From Faecalicoccus acidiformans (GTDB taxonomy: Bacteria; Bacillota_I; Bacilli_A; Erysipelotrichales; Erysipelotrichaceae), in the NCBI RefSeq assembly GCF_014202635.1, contig NZ_JACHHD010000005.1:44750-108749 (forward strand): a DNA stretch of 64,000 nucleotides. The letters are read 5' to 3'. This document shows positions 36,265 to 43,346 of this stretch, in pieces (position 1 is the first letter of the stretch; each line of letters opens with the position of its first letter). The translations under genes and the position numbers were made by a program. The notes below the pieces were generated by a model that was not told the origin of the DNA, did not search any database, and worked only from the letters and a program-made list of their open reading frames with translations.

Positions 36265-37084
36265 ATTTTCTATTTGAGAATGAATGATAATGCGCTACTT
36301 TTTCAAGCGCGATCAGTTTATAGATGGGTTCTTTTCTTTTTTCATATAGCAGATTTGCCCAATATCCCCATAAAATATCTTCTAAGGCTTCAAACAAACG
36401 GATTTCGTGATCGTTGATCTCGGCATTGTAAGCCTTATAGAATTGGAGCCGGTTTTTTGAATCTGTAATCTGATTTTCGCTAAAGAAACTGGCTATGTCA
36501 AAGCGCCAGTCATTCATGGCTGCATATTCCCAGTCGATCAAATATTCGCGTTGACTAGTAAACAGAATATTTCCTTGTACAACATCGTTATGGCAAAGAG
36601 TTTGAGGGCAATAGAGCTTTCGGGCAAGTTCTAGGGTTTTTATTTCTTGTTCAAAATGAACAATAGGAGAGAGGGTCTGTTTTTTATAATGCATCAATTT
36701 TTTGAAAGGCTCGAAATGATGAGGGACCCATATTGTTTGTTCGTGGAGAGACTTTAAAAGTTTGGCCGCTTTTTCATATTTATAAGGGTCTTTCGATTCA
36801 TGGAATTCTTTACAGTCCGGCACGTATTCAGTAACCTTGATACCGTGCTGTACATCGAAAATGACTGTTTTGACATCGAGAGCTTGAACGTGTTCGAGGA
36901 CCTGCTTTTCCATATCGAATTGAACTTGTAAATGTTCATGGCCAGGCTTGGGAGCACGCAGAACGTATTTTTTTTGATCGACAGTCAAGAGATAGTTTTG
37001 ATTGCTGATGCCCTTTTCCAGAGGAACAATTTGAAAATGGTCTGTATGAAAATGAGCTTGAATCCAGGAAGATAAAAAATGCAT
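36263..37084 (-). CDS. Choline/ethanolamine kinase-like phosphotransferase (LicA type)
   Basis: A 273-aa APH/choline-kinase fold protein. QTLCHNDVVQGNILF (the HxDxxxxN catalytic loop, about residues 170-184) and YLIDWEYAAMND (the metal-binding DxE segment) are clear. A glycine-poor N-lobe with KYVLRAPKPG (Lys for ATP) precedes them. Members phosphorylate choline or similar small alcohols. No lic transporter or cytidylyltransferase genes are near, so the substrate is unproven. A TATAAT lies about seven bases before ATG 37084 and no ribosome site is visible, so the mRNA may be leaderless. Confidence 0.85.
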   Translation of the reverse strand: MHFLSSWIQAHFHTDHFQIVPLEKGISNQNYLLTVDQKKYVLRAPKPGHEHLQVQFDMEKQVLEHVQALDVKTVIFDVQHGIKVTEYVPDCKEFHESKDPYKYEKAAKLLKSLHEQTIWVPHHFEPFKKLMHYKKQTLSPIVHFEQEIKTLELARKLYCPQTLCHNDVVQGNILFTSQREYLIDWEYAAMNDWRFDIASFFSENQITDSKNRLQFYKAYNAEINDHEIRLFEALEDILWGYWANLLYEKRKEPIYKLIALEKVAHYHSFSNRK

Positions 37085-37117
37085 AGGCTAATTATACTAT
37101 AATTCTCTAGGGAATCG

Positions 37118-37126
37118 TGGTAAAAT
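37118..37126 (+). promoter_or_regulatory. Extended -10 promoter
   Basis: TGGTAAAAT at 37118-37126, 29 bases before the membrane-protein start. Confidence 0.6.
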
Positions 37127-37155
37127 ATCAACAAAAATAAAGGAGGGGTTCTAAT

Positions 37156-37575
37156 ATGGAGCCAAAACCAATTCCACCAAAGATTCCGAAAAAGGAAGGA
37201 CCTCAGGTACAGAATGTAGAAAACAAGACGAAGCCGCTAGGACCCAAAGAGTCCTTGGATATGAAAATCGTGTTGGCTTTTGTGTTTGCGGGTCTCTCGA
37301 TCCTAACGTTGATTATTGGAAATGTCTGGGATTTTTTTAAAGTATTTGGTTTGATTTTTGGGATTGCTTCTGCTGTAATGGCGGTTTTGACCTTTAAAAA
37401 GGTGGAGAAGATATCTATTGCAGCTTTGATCGTTGGAATCACCAGCTGTATATTGGCGGTTTATGTTGCTGGTTCTGCGCTTTTTATGTCTTTATATATC
37501 AATATTACGACATATTCAGCTTATAACGATTATTATAATTCTTACGAATCGGATTATTTTGATTATTGGGATTAA
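37156..37575 (+). CDS. DUF4190-like small membrane protein
   Basis: A 139-aa protein: a proline- and lysine-rich cytoplasmic N-terminus (residues 1-32), then three hydrophobic helices (about 35-57, 60-78, 85-115), and an unusual C-terminus rich in Tyr, Asp, Asn and Ser ([17 protein letters not shown]). The helix region resembles DUF4190. The aromatic/acidic tail would lie outside or near the membrane surface. AAAGGAGGGG precedes ATG 37156. It occupies the place where secE-nusG is common upstream of rplK. Confidence 0.7.
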   Translation: MEPKPIPPKIPKKEGPQVQNVENKTKPLGPKESLDMKIVLAFVFAGLSILTLIIGNVWDFFKVFGLIFGIASAVMAVLTFKKVEKISIAALIVGITSCILAVYVAGSALFMSLYINITTYSAYNDYYNSYESDYFDYWD

Positions 37576-37577
37576 AG

Positions 37578-37617
37578 AAAAAGAGAAAAAAGAACTTGCG
37601 CTTTTTTCTCTTTTTTT
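37578..37617 (+). terminator. Terminator overlapping the rplK promoter
   Basis: Left arm 37578-37592 and right arm 37601-37615, eight-base loop, T run. The loop and the first base of the right arm contain TTGCGC, the -35 box of rplK. Confidence 0.85.
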
Positions 37618-37624
37618 GTACTAT
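37596..37624 (+). promoter_or_regulatory. rplK promoter
   Basis: TTGCGC (37596-37601), 17 bases, TACTAT (37619-37624). The -35 lies inside the upstream terminator. Confidence 0.65.
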
Positions 37625-37633
37625 AGTGTGGCA

Positions 37634-37671
37634 TGCGTGGCAGAGTGCGCAACCACTCGTTGGACCACTGC
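37634..37671 (+). promoter_or_regulatory. Candidate rplK leader hairpin
   Basis: GAGTG (37643-37647) pairs with CACTC (37654-37658) inside an outer stem of GTGG (37637-37640) with CCAC (37665-37668). A structured leader before rplK-rplA is where L1 usually binds in autoregulation; that use is inferred. Confidence 0.5.
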
Positions 37672-37700
37672 ATAAGATAAATTATAGGAGGTATTGTCTT

Positions 37701-38117
37701 ATGAGCAAAAAAGTTGCTAAGGTTTGTAAGTTGCAATTCCCTGCTGGCGGAGCGAAACCAGGTCCGGCTCTGGCAAGTGCCGGTATCAACATGCCACAGT
37801 TCTGTACAGCATTCAATGATGCGACAAAAGACCGTAAAGGGGATCTTGTGCCAGTTGTGATCACTGCGTACGAAGATAAAAGTTTTGATTTCGTATTGAA
37901 AACAACCCCAGCTGCTGTTATGTTGAAAAAAGCAGCAAACATTCAGAAGGCCAGCGGTGACCAGAAACAGGTAGCTGGAACGATCACAGTAGATCAGTTA
38001 AAAGAGATTGCAGAATACAAGATGCCAGACTTGAACGCAAACGATGTAGAAGCTGCTATGCGTATCGTAGCAGGAACTGCTCGCAACATGGGTATCAAGA
38101 TCGAAGGATTTGAATAG
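37701..38117 (+). CDS. rplK: Ribosomal protein L11
   Basis: 50S stalk-base protein that binds 23S rRNA at the GTPase-associated centre. The 138-aa chain begins [30 protein letters not shown], the proline-rich N-terminal domain, with the C-terminal rRNA-binding domain ending [15 protein letters not shown] 37701 follows AGGAGG; the frame is open upstream into the leader but that part is not coding. rplA follows after 11 bases. Confidence 0.97.
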   Translation: MSKKVAKVCKLQFPAGGAKPGPALASAGINMPQFCTAFNDATKDRKGDLVPVVITAYEDKSFDFVLKTTPAAVMLKKAANIQKASGDQKQVAGTITVDQLKEIAEYKMPDLNANDVEAAMRIVAGTARNMGIKIEGFE

Positions 38118-38128
38118 GAGGACTATCA

Positions 38129-38815
38129 ATGGCAAAAGTAAGTAAAAGATATGCTGAAGCAAGCAAATTGGTAGATCGTTCTAAAACGTATTCTATTGAA
38201 GAAGCGGTCGCTTTAGCAAAACAGACAGGAAAATGTGGATTTGACGCCAGTGTTGAAGTCAACTTCCGCTTAAATGTAGACCCTCGCCATGCGGATCAGC
38301 AGATTCGTGGTGCTATGGTACTGCCTAATGGTACAGGAAAAACGCAAAAAGTTTGTGTTGTAGCACAAGGCGAAAAAGAAAAAGAGGCCCAGGAAGCTGG
38401 TGCAGATTTCGTAGGTGGAACGGATATCATCGAACAGATCCAAAAAGGTTGGATGGACTTCGATGTATTGATTGCTACGCCAGATATGATGGGACAGTTA
38501 GGACGCTTGGGACGTATCTTGGGTCCAAAAGGATTGATGCCTAACCCTAAGACAGGTACTGTAACAATGGATGTTGCAAAAGCTGTTGACGAAGTTAAAA
38601 AAGGGAAAGTCACTTATCGTGTAGACAAAGAAGGAAATATCAATGTCATGATCGGAAAATTGAGCTTCGAAGATGATAAATTGGTAGAGAACTTCCGTGC
38701 AATCTTCAGTACGATTGCCAAAGCCCGTCCGGCTACAGTAAAAGGAAATTACATGAAGAATCTTGTTCTTTCCACTACTATGGGTCCTGGCATCCGTGTT
38801 ACGATCGAAAGATAA
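38129..38815 (+). CDS. rplA: Ribosomal protein L1
   Basis: 50S L1-stalk protein and likely translational repressor of its own operon. The 228-aa chain has [19 protein letters not shown] and the signature [15 protein letters not shown] ribosome site (AGGAGG) lies just before ATG 38129, 11 bases after rplK. Its stop is followed immediately by the rplJ promoter. Confidence 0.97.
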   Translation: MAKVSKRYAEASKLVDRSKTYSIEEAVALAKQTGKCGFDASVEVNFRLNVDPRHADQQIRGAMVLPNGTGKTQKVCVVAQGEKEKEAQEAGADFVGGTDIIEQIQKGWMDFDVLIATPDMMGQLGRLGRILGPKGLMPNPKTGTVTMDVAKAVDEVKKGKVTYRVDKEGNINVMIGKLSFEDDKLVENFRAIFSTIAKARPATVKGNYMKNLVLSTTMGPGIRVTIER

Positions 38816-38843
38816 TTGACAAAATAGCCAGAATCAGTAAAAT
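38816..38843 (+). promoter_or_regulatory. rplJ-rplL promoter
   Basis: TTGACA (38816-38821) directly after the rplA stop, 16 bases, then TAAAAT (38838-38843). A consensus -35. Confidence 0.75.
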
Positions 38844-38849
38844 TTAGAT

Positions 38850-38970
38850 TGTTATCAATATTCCAAAGACAGTAACTGCCGAAGGGCTTAATTTGTTACC
38901 GAGGGTTGATGCTAAGAGAATTTTTGAATGCATTCCATTGACCCGTGTCTGAGAGATGCGGGTTTTCTTT
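38850..38970 (+). ncRNA. L10 leader with attenuator upstream of rplJ
   Basis: The stretch 38868-38915 includes GCCGAAGGGC and TTACCGAGGG, typical of the L10-binding leader. It ends in a terminator-like hairpin ACCCG/CGGGT (38941-38963) with TTTTCTTTT. Excess L10(L12)4 would bind and favour termination. Assigned by position and consensus-like motifs, not a covariance search. Confidence 0.7.
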
Positions 38971-39007
38971 TGGATATTGTTACAATAGTTAGAAAGAGGT
39001 GGAACGA

Positions 39008-39592
39008 ATGAATCAAACGATCCTTGCACAAAAGGAAGCCAACGTTAACGCCTTAGCTGACAAGATGAAGGAAGCCAGCTCTATCGTAATGGTTGAGTAT
39101 CGTGGTTTGACGGTTGCTGAAATCAATGAATTGCGTAGAAACCTTCGTGCTGAAGAAGTAGAATTCAAAGTTTACAAAAACGCAATTGCACGTCGTGCAT
39201 CCGAAAAACTAGGGTATGATGATTTCGCTGGAGGATTGGTTGGACCAAACGCTTTGGCATTTGGTAAAGACCCTGTGGCTCCGGCTCGTGTCTTGGCAAA
39301 ATTTGCTAAAGATCACAACGCTCTTGTCTTGAAGACAGGAATCGTAGACGGTGAAATGGTGGATGCCGATACGATCAAAAAGCTGTCTGCCTTACCAAAC
39401 AAAGAAGGTATGTTGGCTAAGTTCGCTTCTTGCTTGAATGCACCATTGATCAAGTTTGCTATGACGGTCAAAGCTGTGGCTGAAGCAAAAGAAAATGGCA
39501 CATTCGCTGTAAAAGAAGCGGAAGCGAAAGAAGAAGCACCTGCTGCTGAAGCAGCAGAAGAACCAGCTGTGGAAGAAGCAGCTGCAGAATAA
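39008..39592 (+). CDS. rplJ: Ribosomal protein L10 with Ala/Glu-rich tail
   Basis: Stalk protein that anchors L7/L12 dimers. The 194-aa chain has VMVEYRGLTVAEINELRRNLR, typical of L10. It is longer than the usual 165-175 aa, because the end is a low-complexity tail (KEAEAKEEAPAAEAAEEPAVEE, about residues 170-194) like the archaeal/eukaryotic P-stalk or L12 hinge. GAGGTGG precedes ATG 39008. rplL follows after 26 bases with its own site. Confidence 0.95.
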   Translation: MNQTILAQKEANVNALADKMKEASSIVMVEYRGLTVAEINELRRNLRAEEVEFKVYKNAIARRASEKLGYDDFAGGLVGPNALAFGKDPVAPARVLAKFAKDHNALVLKTGIVDGEMVDADTIKKLSALPNKEGMLAKFASCLNAPLIKFAMTVKAVAEAKENGTFAVKEAEAKEEAPAAEAAEEPAVEEAAAE

Positions 39593-39618
39593 CAGAATAA
39601 CATAGGAGGAAAAGAAAA

Positions 39619-39987
39619 ATGGCTAAATTAACTCAAGAAGACATTCTTGCATACTTAGAAGAAGCTACAATTTTAGAACTGAACGATTTAGTAAGTGCTA
39701 TCGAAGAAAAATTCGGTGTCGTAGCCGCAGCTGCTGTTGCAGCTCCAGCTGCTGAAGAAGCAGCTCCTACAGGACCAAGTGAAGTAACAGTTACTTTGAC
39801 AGATGTTGGTGGAACAAAAGTTGCTGTCATCAAAGCTGTACGTGAAATCACTGGTTTAGGATTAGTTGATGCTAAGAAATTAGTAGATGGTGCTCCAGCT
39901 GCTATTAAAGAAAACATTAGCCCAGAAGAAGCTGACCAGATCAAAGAAAAATTGGTTGCTGCCGGTGCTACTGTTGAAGTTAAGTAA
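39619..39987 (+). CDS. rplL: Ribosomal protein L7/L12
   Basis: Mobile stalk protein that recruits translation factors. The 122-aa chain has an N-terminal dimerisation helix region ([31 protein letters not shown]), an Ala-rich hinge (about residues 35-52) and the C-terminal factor-binding domain ([32 protein letters not shown]). AGGAGG precedes ATG 39619. It is the last gene of this cluster; rpoB does not follow. Confidence 0.97.
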   Translation: MAKLTQEDILAYLEEATILELNDLVSAIEEKFGVVAAAAVAAPAAEEAAPTGPSEVTVTLTDVGGTKVAVIKAVREITGLGLVDAKKLVDGAPAAIKENISPEEADQIKEKLVAAGATVEVK

Positions 39988-40003
39988 TTTAACGAAGACA
40001 GAG

Positions 40004-40038
40004 AAAGCCTTTATCTAAATCTAGATAGGGGCTTTTTT
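40004..40038 (+). terminator. Terminator after rplL
   Basis: AAAGCC (40004-40009) pairs with GGCTTT (40030-40035), inner ATCTA/TAGAT, and a T run. This ends the rplKAJL unit where rpoB would normally begin. Confidence 0.85.
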
Positions 40039-40101
40039 TTCTGCACTTCAGCACGACGAATCAGAGCACACTTTTTTTTCGAGATAGAGTATAGAATAGT
40101 G

Positions 40102-40107
40102 TAGAAT
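40102..40107 (+). promoter_or_regulatory. Candidate -10 box close to a start codon
   Basis: TAGAAT (40102-40107) ends seven bases before ATG 40115; a second TAGAAT lies at 40092-40097. No ribosome site is seen, so a leaderless or near-leaderless transcript is possible. Confidence 0.4.
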
Positions 40108-40114
40108 AAAAAAG

Positions 40115-40741
40115 ATGAAAAAGAAGACTTTGTTGATGATCCCGCTGTTTATTTTTATTGTTGTTACTTTAGGGATCAGCTTGTATTCTCAGCAGGAAAA
40201 GCTGAATCAGGAAAATGAAGAGAAAAGACAAAAAGCAGAGGAAACCGCCAAACTGGCCCATGCCTTAATGGCATTAGGGGAAAGTGCTAAAGGGGAAACT
40301 TTCTTTTTTGATGCTATCGGTTGCGAAGTTGAGGTGGAAGCAGATATACAAAGGCAAGCAGTCAATTCCTATGTCTATGTTTTGGAGGATATGCCCCCAT
40401 TTTATCTGGACATGATCACTAAAGTGATTCTGGTAGATGAGGGAACAAAGTTTGATGCCGATACTGGAGTTTTAAGGACATCGGGAAATCAGACGACGAT
40501 TCGAATGGAACTGTCCCGAGCTTATGCACATAGGAGTCATATTCTGGATGAACCGGAATATCAGAAGTTTTATCAGACGTATAAGAATCAAATGGGGTAC
40601 AAGGATGATCTAAGTCCGGAGGATTTTTTTGCTTATAGTGTAGAAAATTATTACATTGATCGTCAGCCTTATTTTGAAATGTGCGATGCATTGCCATATT
40701 ATGAATACTTGTTTTCAATTTTTGGACAACAGGATCATTAA
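40115..40741 (+). CDS. Membrane-anchored, catalytically degenerate lethal-factor-like (ATLF/M34) protein
   Basis: A 208-aa protein: an N-terminal hydrophobic helix (about residues 5-24), a charged coiled-coil linker (about 27-52), and a globular domain. The C-terminal half resembles the anthrax lethal-factor/Pro-Pro endopeptidase fold, including DEPEYQKFYQTYKN and SPEDFFAYSVENYY. The metal site expected as HELGH reads MELSR (131-135), so both His are lost, and the third ligand region is also changed. The family match is by eye and uncertain. It could be an inactive surface protein, an inhibitor, or a new subfamily. Confidence 0.6.
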   Translation: MKKKTLLMIPLFIFIVVTLGISLYSQQEKLNQENEEKRQKAEETAKLAHALMALGESAKGETFFFDAIGCEVEVEADIQRQAVNSYVYVLEDMPPFYLDMITKVILVDEGTKFDADTGVLRTSGNQTTIRMELSRAYAHRSHILDEPEYQKFYQTYKNQMGYKDDLSPEDFFAYSVENYYIDRQPYFEMCDALPYYEYLFSIFGQQDH

Positions 40742-40764
40742 AGGATGGTCCAGAATTTGCTATA

Positions 40765-40773
40765 TGATACAAT
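40765..40773 (+). promoter_or_regulatory. Extended -10 with start codon at +1
   Basis: TGATACAAT (40765-40773) ends six bases before ATG 40780, so transcription would begin at the start codon; no ribosome site is visible. Confidence 0.5.
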
Positions 40774-40779
40774 GACATT

Positions 40780-41394
40780 ATGATTGAAATCAAAAACGTA
40801 ATAAAGCGATTCGAAAACGGAGTCGATGTACTGGGCGGGATTTCAGTGCAAATCCCAGAAAGAAAACGAACGGTTCTTTTTGGACCAAGCGGTTGCGGGA
40901 AGACCACATTGCTTCGAATTCTTGCGGGCCTGGAAACAGCAACAGCGGGAGAAATCTCTTTTCCGGCCTCGTATAAGATATCATTTATGTTCCAAAGAGA
41001 TAGTTTGTTTGATCCGGTTTGTGTCTTTGAAAATATTGCCTATGGTATTGATCAGCGAACTCTCTGTAGAGATCAGCTGACAAAAAGAGTTCACAGTCTG
41101 GCTGCTTTAGTTGGAGTGGAGTCCATCCTGATGCAAAAGACAGAGAGTTTATCAGGCGGACAAAGGCAGCGCGTATCGTTGGCTCGGGCTTTGATGAAGG
41201 AACCGGATCTGCTTTTAATTGATGAAGGATTCAACTCTTTGGATCGGAAGACAAAAAATGAACTGATCGACAAACTGATTCAATTGCAAGAAGAAAAGAA
41301 GTTCACGCTTTTGTATGTGACGCATGATATACAGGAGGCCAGGCGAATTGGACAGAATTTCATAGAATTTAAAAAGGAAGAGGCAACAGACTAG
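40780..41394 (+). CDS. Orphan ABC transporter ATPase (SsuB/TauB-like)
   Basis: A 204-aa ATP-binding subunit. Walker A is FGPSGCGKTT (about residues 31-40), the signature is SLSGGQRQRVSLARAL, Walker B is LLLIDEGFNSLD (Asp-Glu-Gly where Asp-Glu-Pro is usual), and the switch His is in VTHDIQEA. The length fits nitrate/sulfonate/taurine-type importers. No permease or binding protein lies beside it, so its partner is elsewhere. The start has no ribosome site and a -10 box just upstream, suggesting a leaderless mRNA. Its stop overlaps the convergent HAD gene's stop. Confidence 0.88.
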   Translation: MIEIKNVIKRFENGVDVLGGISVQIPERKRTVLFGPSGCGKTTLLRILAGLETATAGEISFPASYKISFMFQRDSLFDPVCVFENIAYGIDQRTLCRDQLTKRVHSLAALVGVESILMQKTESLSGGQRQRVSLARALMKEPDLLLIDEGFNSLDRKTKNELIDKLIQLQEEKKFTLLYVTHDIQEARRIGQNFIEFKKEEATD

Positions 41395-41409
41395 CTGTCC
41401 TCTTCCTTT
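41373..41409. terminator. Bidirectional terminator containing both convergent stop codons in its loop
   Basis: AAAGGAAGAGG (41373-41383) pairs with CCTCTTCCTTT (41399-41409); inner ACAG/CTGT (41386-41389 with 41395-41398) extends it. The five-base loop ACTAG contains the CTAG in which the ABC gene's TAG (41392-41394) and the HAD gene's TAG (41391-41393, minus) overlap. Confidence 0.8.
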
Positions 41410-42200
41410 AAAATTTTAGCCACTGCATTGAATATTCCGTTGTCGTAAGTGCTGGTCGTTGACCAATCTGCAAAGCTTTTGACATAATCTGTAGCACTTC
41501 CCATCGCAACACCGATGTCTGCGTTTTGAAGCATTCCGATGTCATTGGTGCTGTCTCCAATACAGATTGTATCTTTCCATGACATGTTGAATCGGTCTAA
41601 TACCATTTTGACTCCTCTGGACTTGTCGTTGTCGGCGTTAAAGATATCGAAACAGAAACCATCGGTCTTCACATTGATCAAATCAGACCGCAGGTTAGGG
41701 TGTGCCTTTAAGAATTCATCCAGACTGGATTTATCTTTGGTCATGATAACGGCATTGAAAACCCGGTGACGCTTATGGAAGGTTTGAGTTACGTCATAGA
41801 ACAGAGAATCCAAGACATTACAATATTTACAAAAATCATACATTGGATAGAAATCATTATAGATATAAGTTGCATCTCCGAAATGGAACATCAATCCAAA
41901 TTTTTTCTCTTTGCATAAGCTTACCAGATCTTCGACTGTTTTTTTATCGATGGGGTAAGCGCCAATTTCGTTGAATTCTTTATCTAATATGTAACTTCCG
42001 TTGATGAGTACATAGGCATCAAACTGAACGCGTTCCAGGATCAGCTTCATTTGATTCAGCGGTCTGCCTGTGGCAGCACATACTTTAAAGCCTTTGTCGC
42101 GCAAAAGATCGATGGCATCCAGAGCACTGTCCTGGATAATATCATTTTCTGTTTGATATAAAGTACCGTCCATATCTAGAAAGATGATTTTATGTTTCAT
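41391..42200 (-). CDS. Cof-type HAD-IIB phosphatase
   Basis: A 269-aa haloacid-dehalogenase phosphatase. Motif I is FLDMDGTLY (residues about 7-15), the following threonine is in ATGRPL (motif II), a lysine lies in DKSRGVKM (motif III), and motif IV is GDSTNDIGMLQNADIGVAMG. The cap domain is C2 type IIB. These enzymes dephosphorylate sugar phosphates or nucleotides; the substrate is not predictable. ATG 42200 is used since GAGGA lies about six bases upstream. Confidence 0.9.
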   Translation of the reverse strand: MKHKIIFLDMDGTLYQTENDIIQDSALDAIDLLRDKGFKVCAATGRPLNQMKLILERVQFDAYVLINGSYILDKEFNEIGAYPIDKKTVEDLVSLCKEKKFGLMFHFGDATYIYNDFYPMYDFCKYCNVLDSLFYDVTQTFHKRHRVFNAVIMTKDKSSLDEFLKAHPNLRSDLINVKTDGFCFDIFNADNDKSRGVKMVLDRFNMSWKDTICIGDSTNDIGMLQNADIGVAMGSATDYVKSFADWSTTSTYDNGIFNAVAKILKEEDS

Positions 42201-42282
42201 ATACATTCCTCACTTTGTACGGTACTATTATAATCGAAAATAACCCGGATGGGGATGAAAAACAAATTTTTTCAAAAAGTGT

Positions 42283-42311
42283 TTGACAATCTTTTTGAAA
42301 GAGTGTAATTT
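42283..42311 (+). promoter_or_regulatory. str operon promoter
   Basis: TTGACA (42283-42288), 17 bases, TAATTT (42306-42311), about 105 bases before rpsL. The 5' leader between them contains two hairpins: GGATTC-GAAA-GAATCC and ACACAC/GTGTGT. Confidence 0.75.
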
Positions 42312-42416
42312 AATCGTGCATGCGTAAAGTTGGGATTCGAAAGAATCCTATATTAAACGGATGAAAAAGACACACCCGGAAACGTGTGTTTAAAAGATTT
42401 TGAAAGGAGGGTACTT

Positions 42417-42830
42417 ATGCCTACAATCAACCAGTTGATTCGTAAAGGTCGTAAGGCCAGTCAGAACGTCTCAAAGTCGCCAGCTTTGAACCGTGGGTAT
42501 AACTCACTGAAGTCTAGACCGACAAACTTGTCCAGCCCGCAAAAACGTGGAGTCTGCACTCGTGTCGGAACCATGACACCAAAAAAACCAAACTCAGCAC
42601 TTCGTAAATATGCGCGTGTTCGTTTGAGCAACGGAATGGAAGTTACAGCTTACATCCCGGGAATCGGACACAACTTGCAGGAGCACAGTGTTGTATTGAT
42701 TCGTGGTGGACGTGTTAAAGACTTGCCAGGTGTTCGTTACCACATTATTCGTGGTACATTAGACTGCGCCGGTGTAAATGACCGTAAACAATCTCGTTCA
42801 CTGTATGGAACGAAAAAACCGAAAAAGTAA
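42417..42830 (+). CDS. rpsL: Ribosomal protein S12
   Basis: 30S decoding-centre protein and the target of streptomycin resistance; RimO (13.0 kb) modifies its conserved aspartate. The 137-aa chain has [21 protein letters not shown] and [23 protein letters not shown] 42417 has AAAGGAGGG upstream; an upstream in-frame start lies in the leader. Confidence 0.97.
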   Translation: MPTINQLIRKGRKASQNVSKSPALNRGYNSLKSRPTNLSSPQKRGVCTRVGTMTPKKPNSALRKYARVRLSNGMEVTAYIPGIGHNLQEHSVVLIRGGRVKDLPGVRYHIIRGTLDCAGVNDRKQSRSLYGTKKPKK

Positions 42831-42854
42831 TCAATCGTGAAAGGAGGAATTTAA

Positions 42855-43325
42855 ATGCCTAGAAAAGGACACATTGCCAAACGTGATGTATTAGTCGACC
42901 CTATGTATAACTCTAAGTTGGTCACTCGTTTGATCAATAAAATCATGATTGATGGAAAAAGAGGGGTTGCACAAACTATTTTGTACAACGCGTTTGAAAT
43001 CGTTGAAGTAAAAACAGGAAAACAACCAATGGAAGTTTTCGAACAAGCATTGGAAAACGTTATGCCTCAGTTGGAACTGAAGGTTAGACGAGTGGGTGGT
43101 GCCAACTATCAGGTGCCAGTAGAAGTTAGTGACGAACGTCGTTTGACATTAGGTCTTCGTTGGATCGTTAACTATGCACGTTTAAGAAATGAAAAGACAA
43201 TGGAACAGCGTTTAGCTGCAGAGATCATCGATGCATCTAACGGAACAGGTGCCAGTGTTAAAAAACGTGAAGACACTCATAAGATGGCGGAAGCAAATAA
43301 AGCCTTTGCTCATTACCGCTGGTAA
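42855..43325 (+). CDS. rpsG: Ribosomal protein S7
   Basis: 30S head assembly protein that contacts mRNA in the exit channel. The 156-aa chain has the family stretch VELGRKP-like [16 protein letters not shown] and ends [17 protein letters not shown] precedes ATG 42855. fusA follows after 21 bases. Confidence 0.97.
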   Translation: MPRKGHIAKRDVLVDPMYNSKLVTRLINKIMIDGKRGVAQTILYNAFEIVEVKTGKQPMEVFEQALENVMPQLELKVRRVGGANYQVPVEVSDERRLTLGLRWIVNYARLRNEKTMEQRLAAEIIDASNGTGASVKKREDTHKMAEANKAFAHYRW

Positions 43326-43346
43326 GAAAGGAGATAGTTTAGTTAT

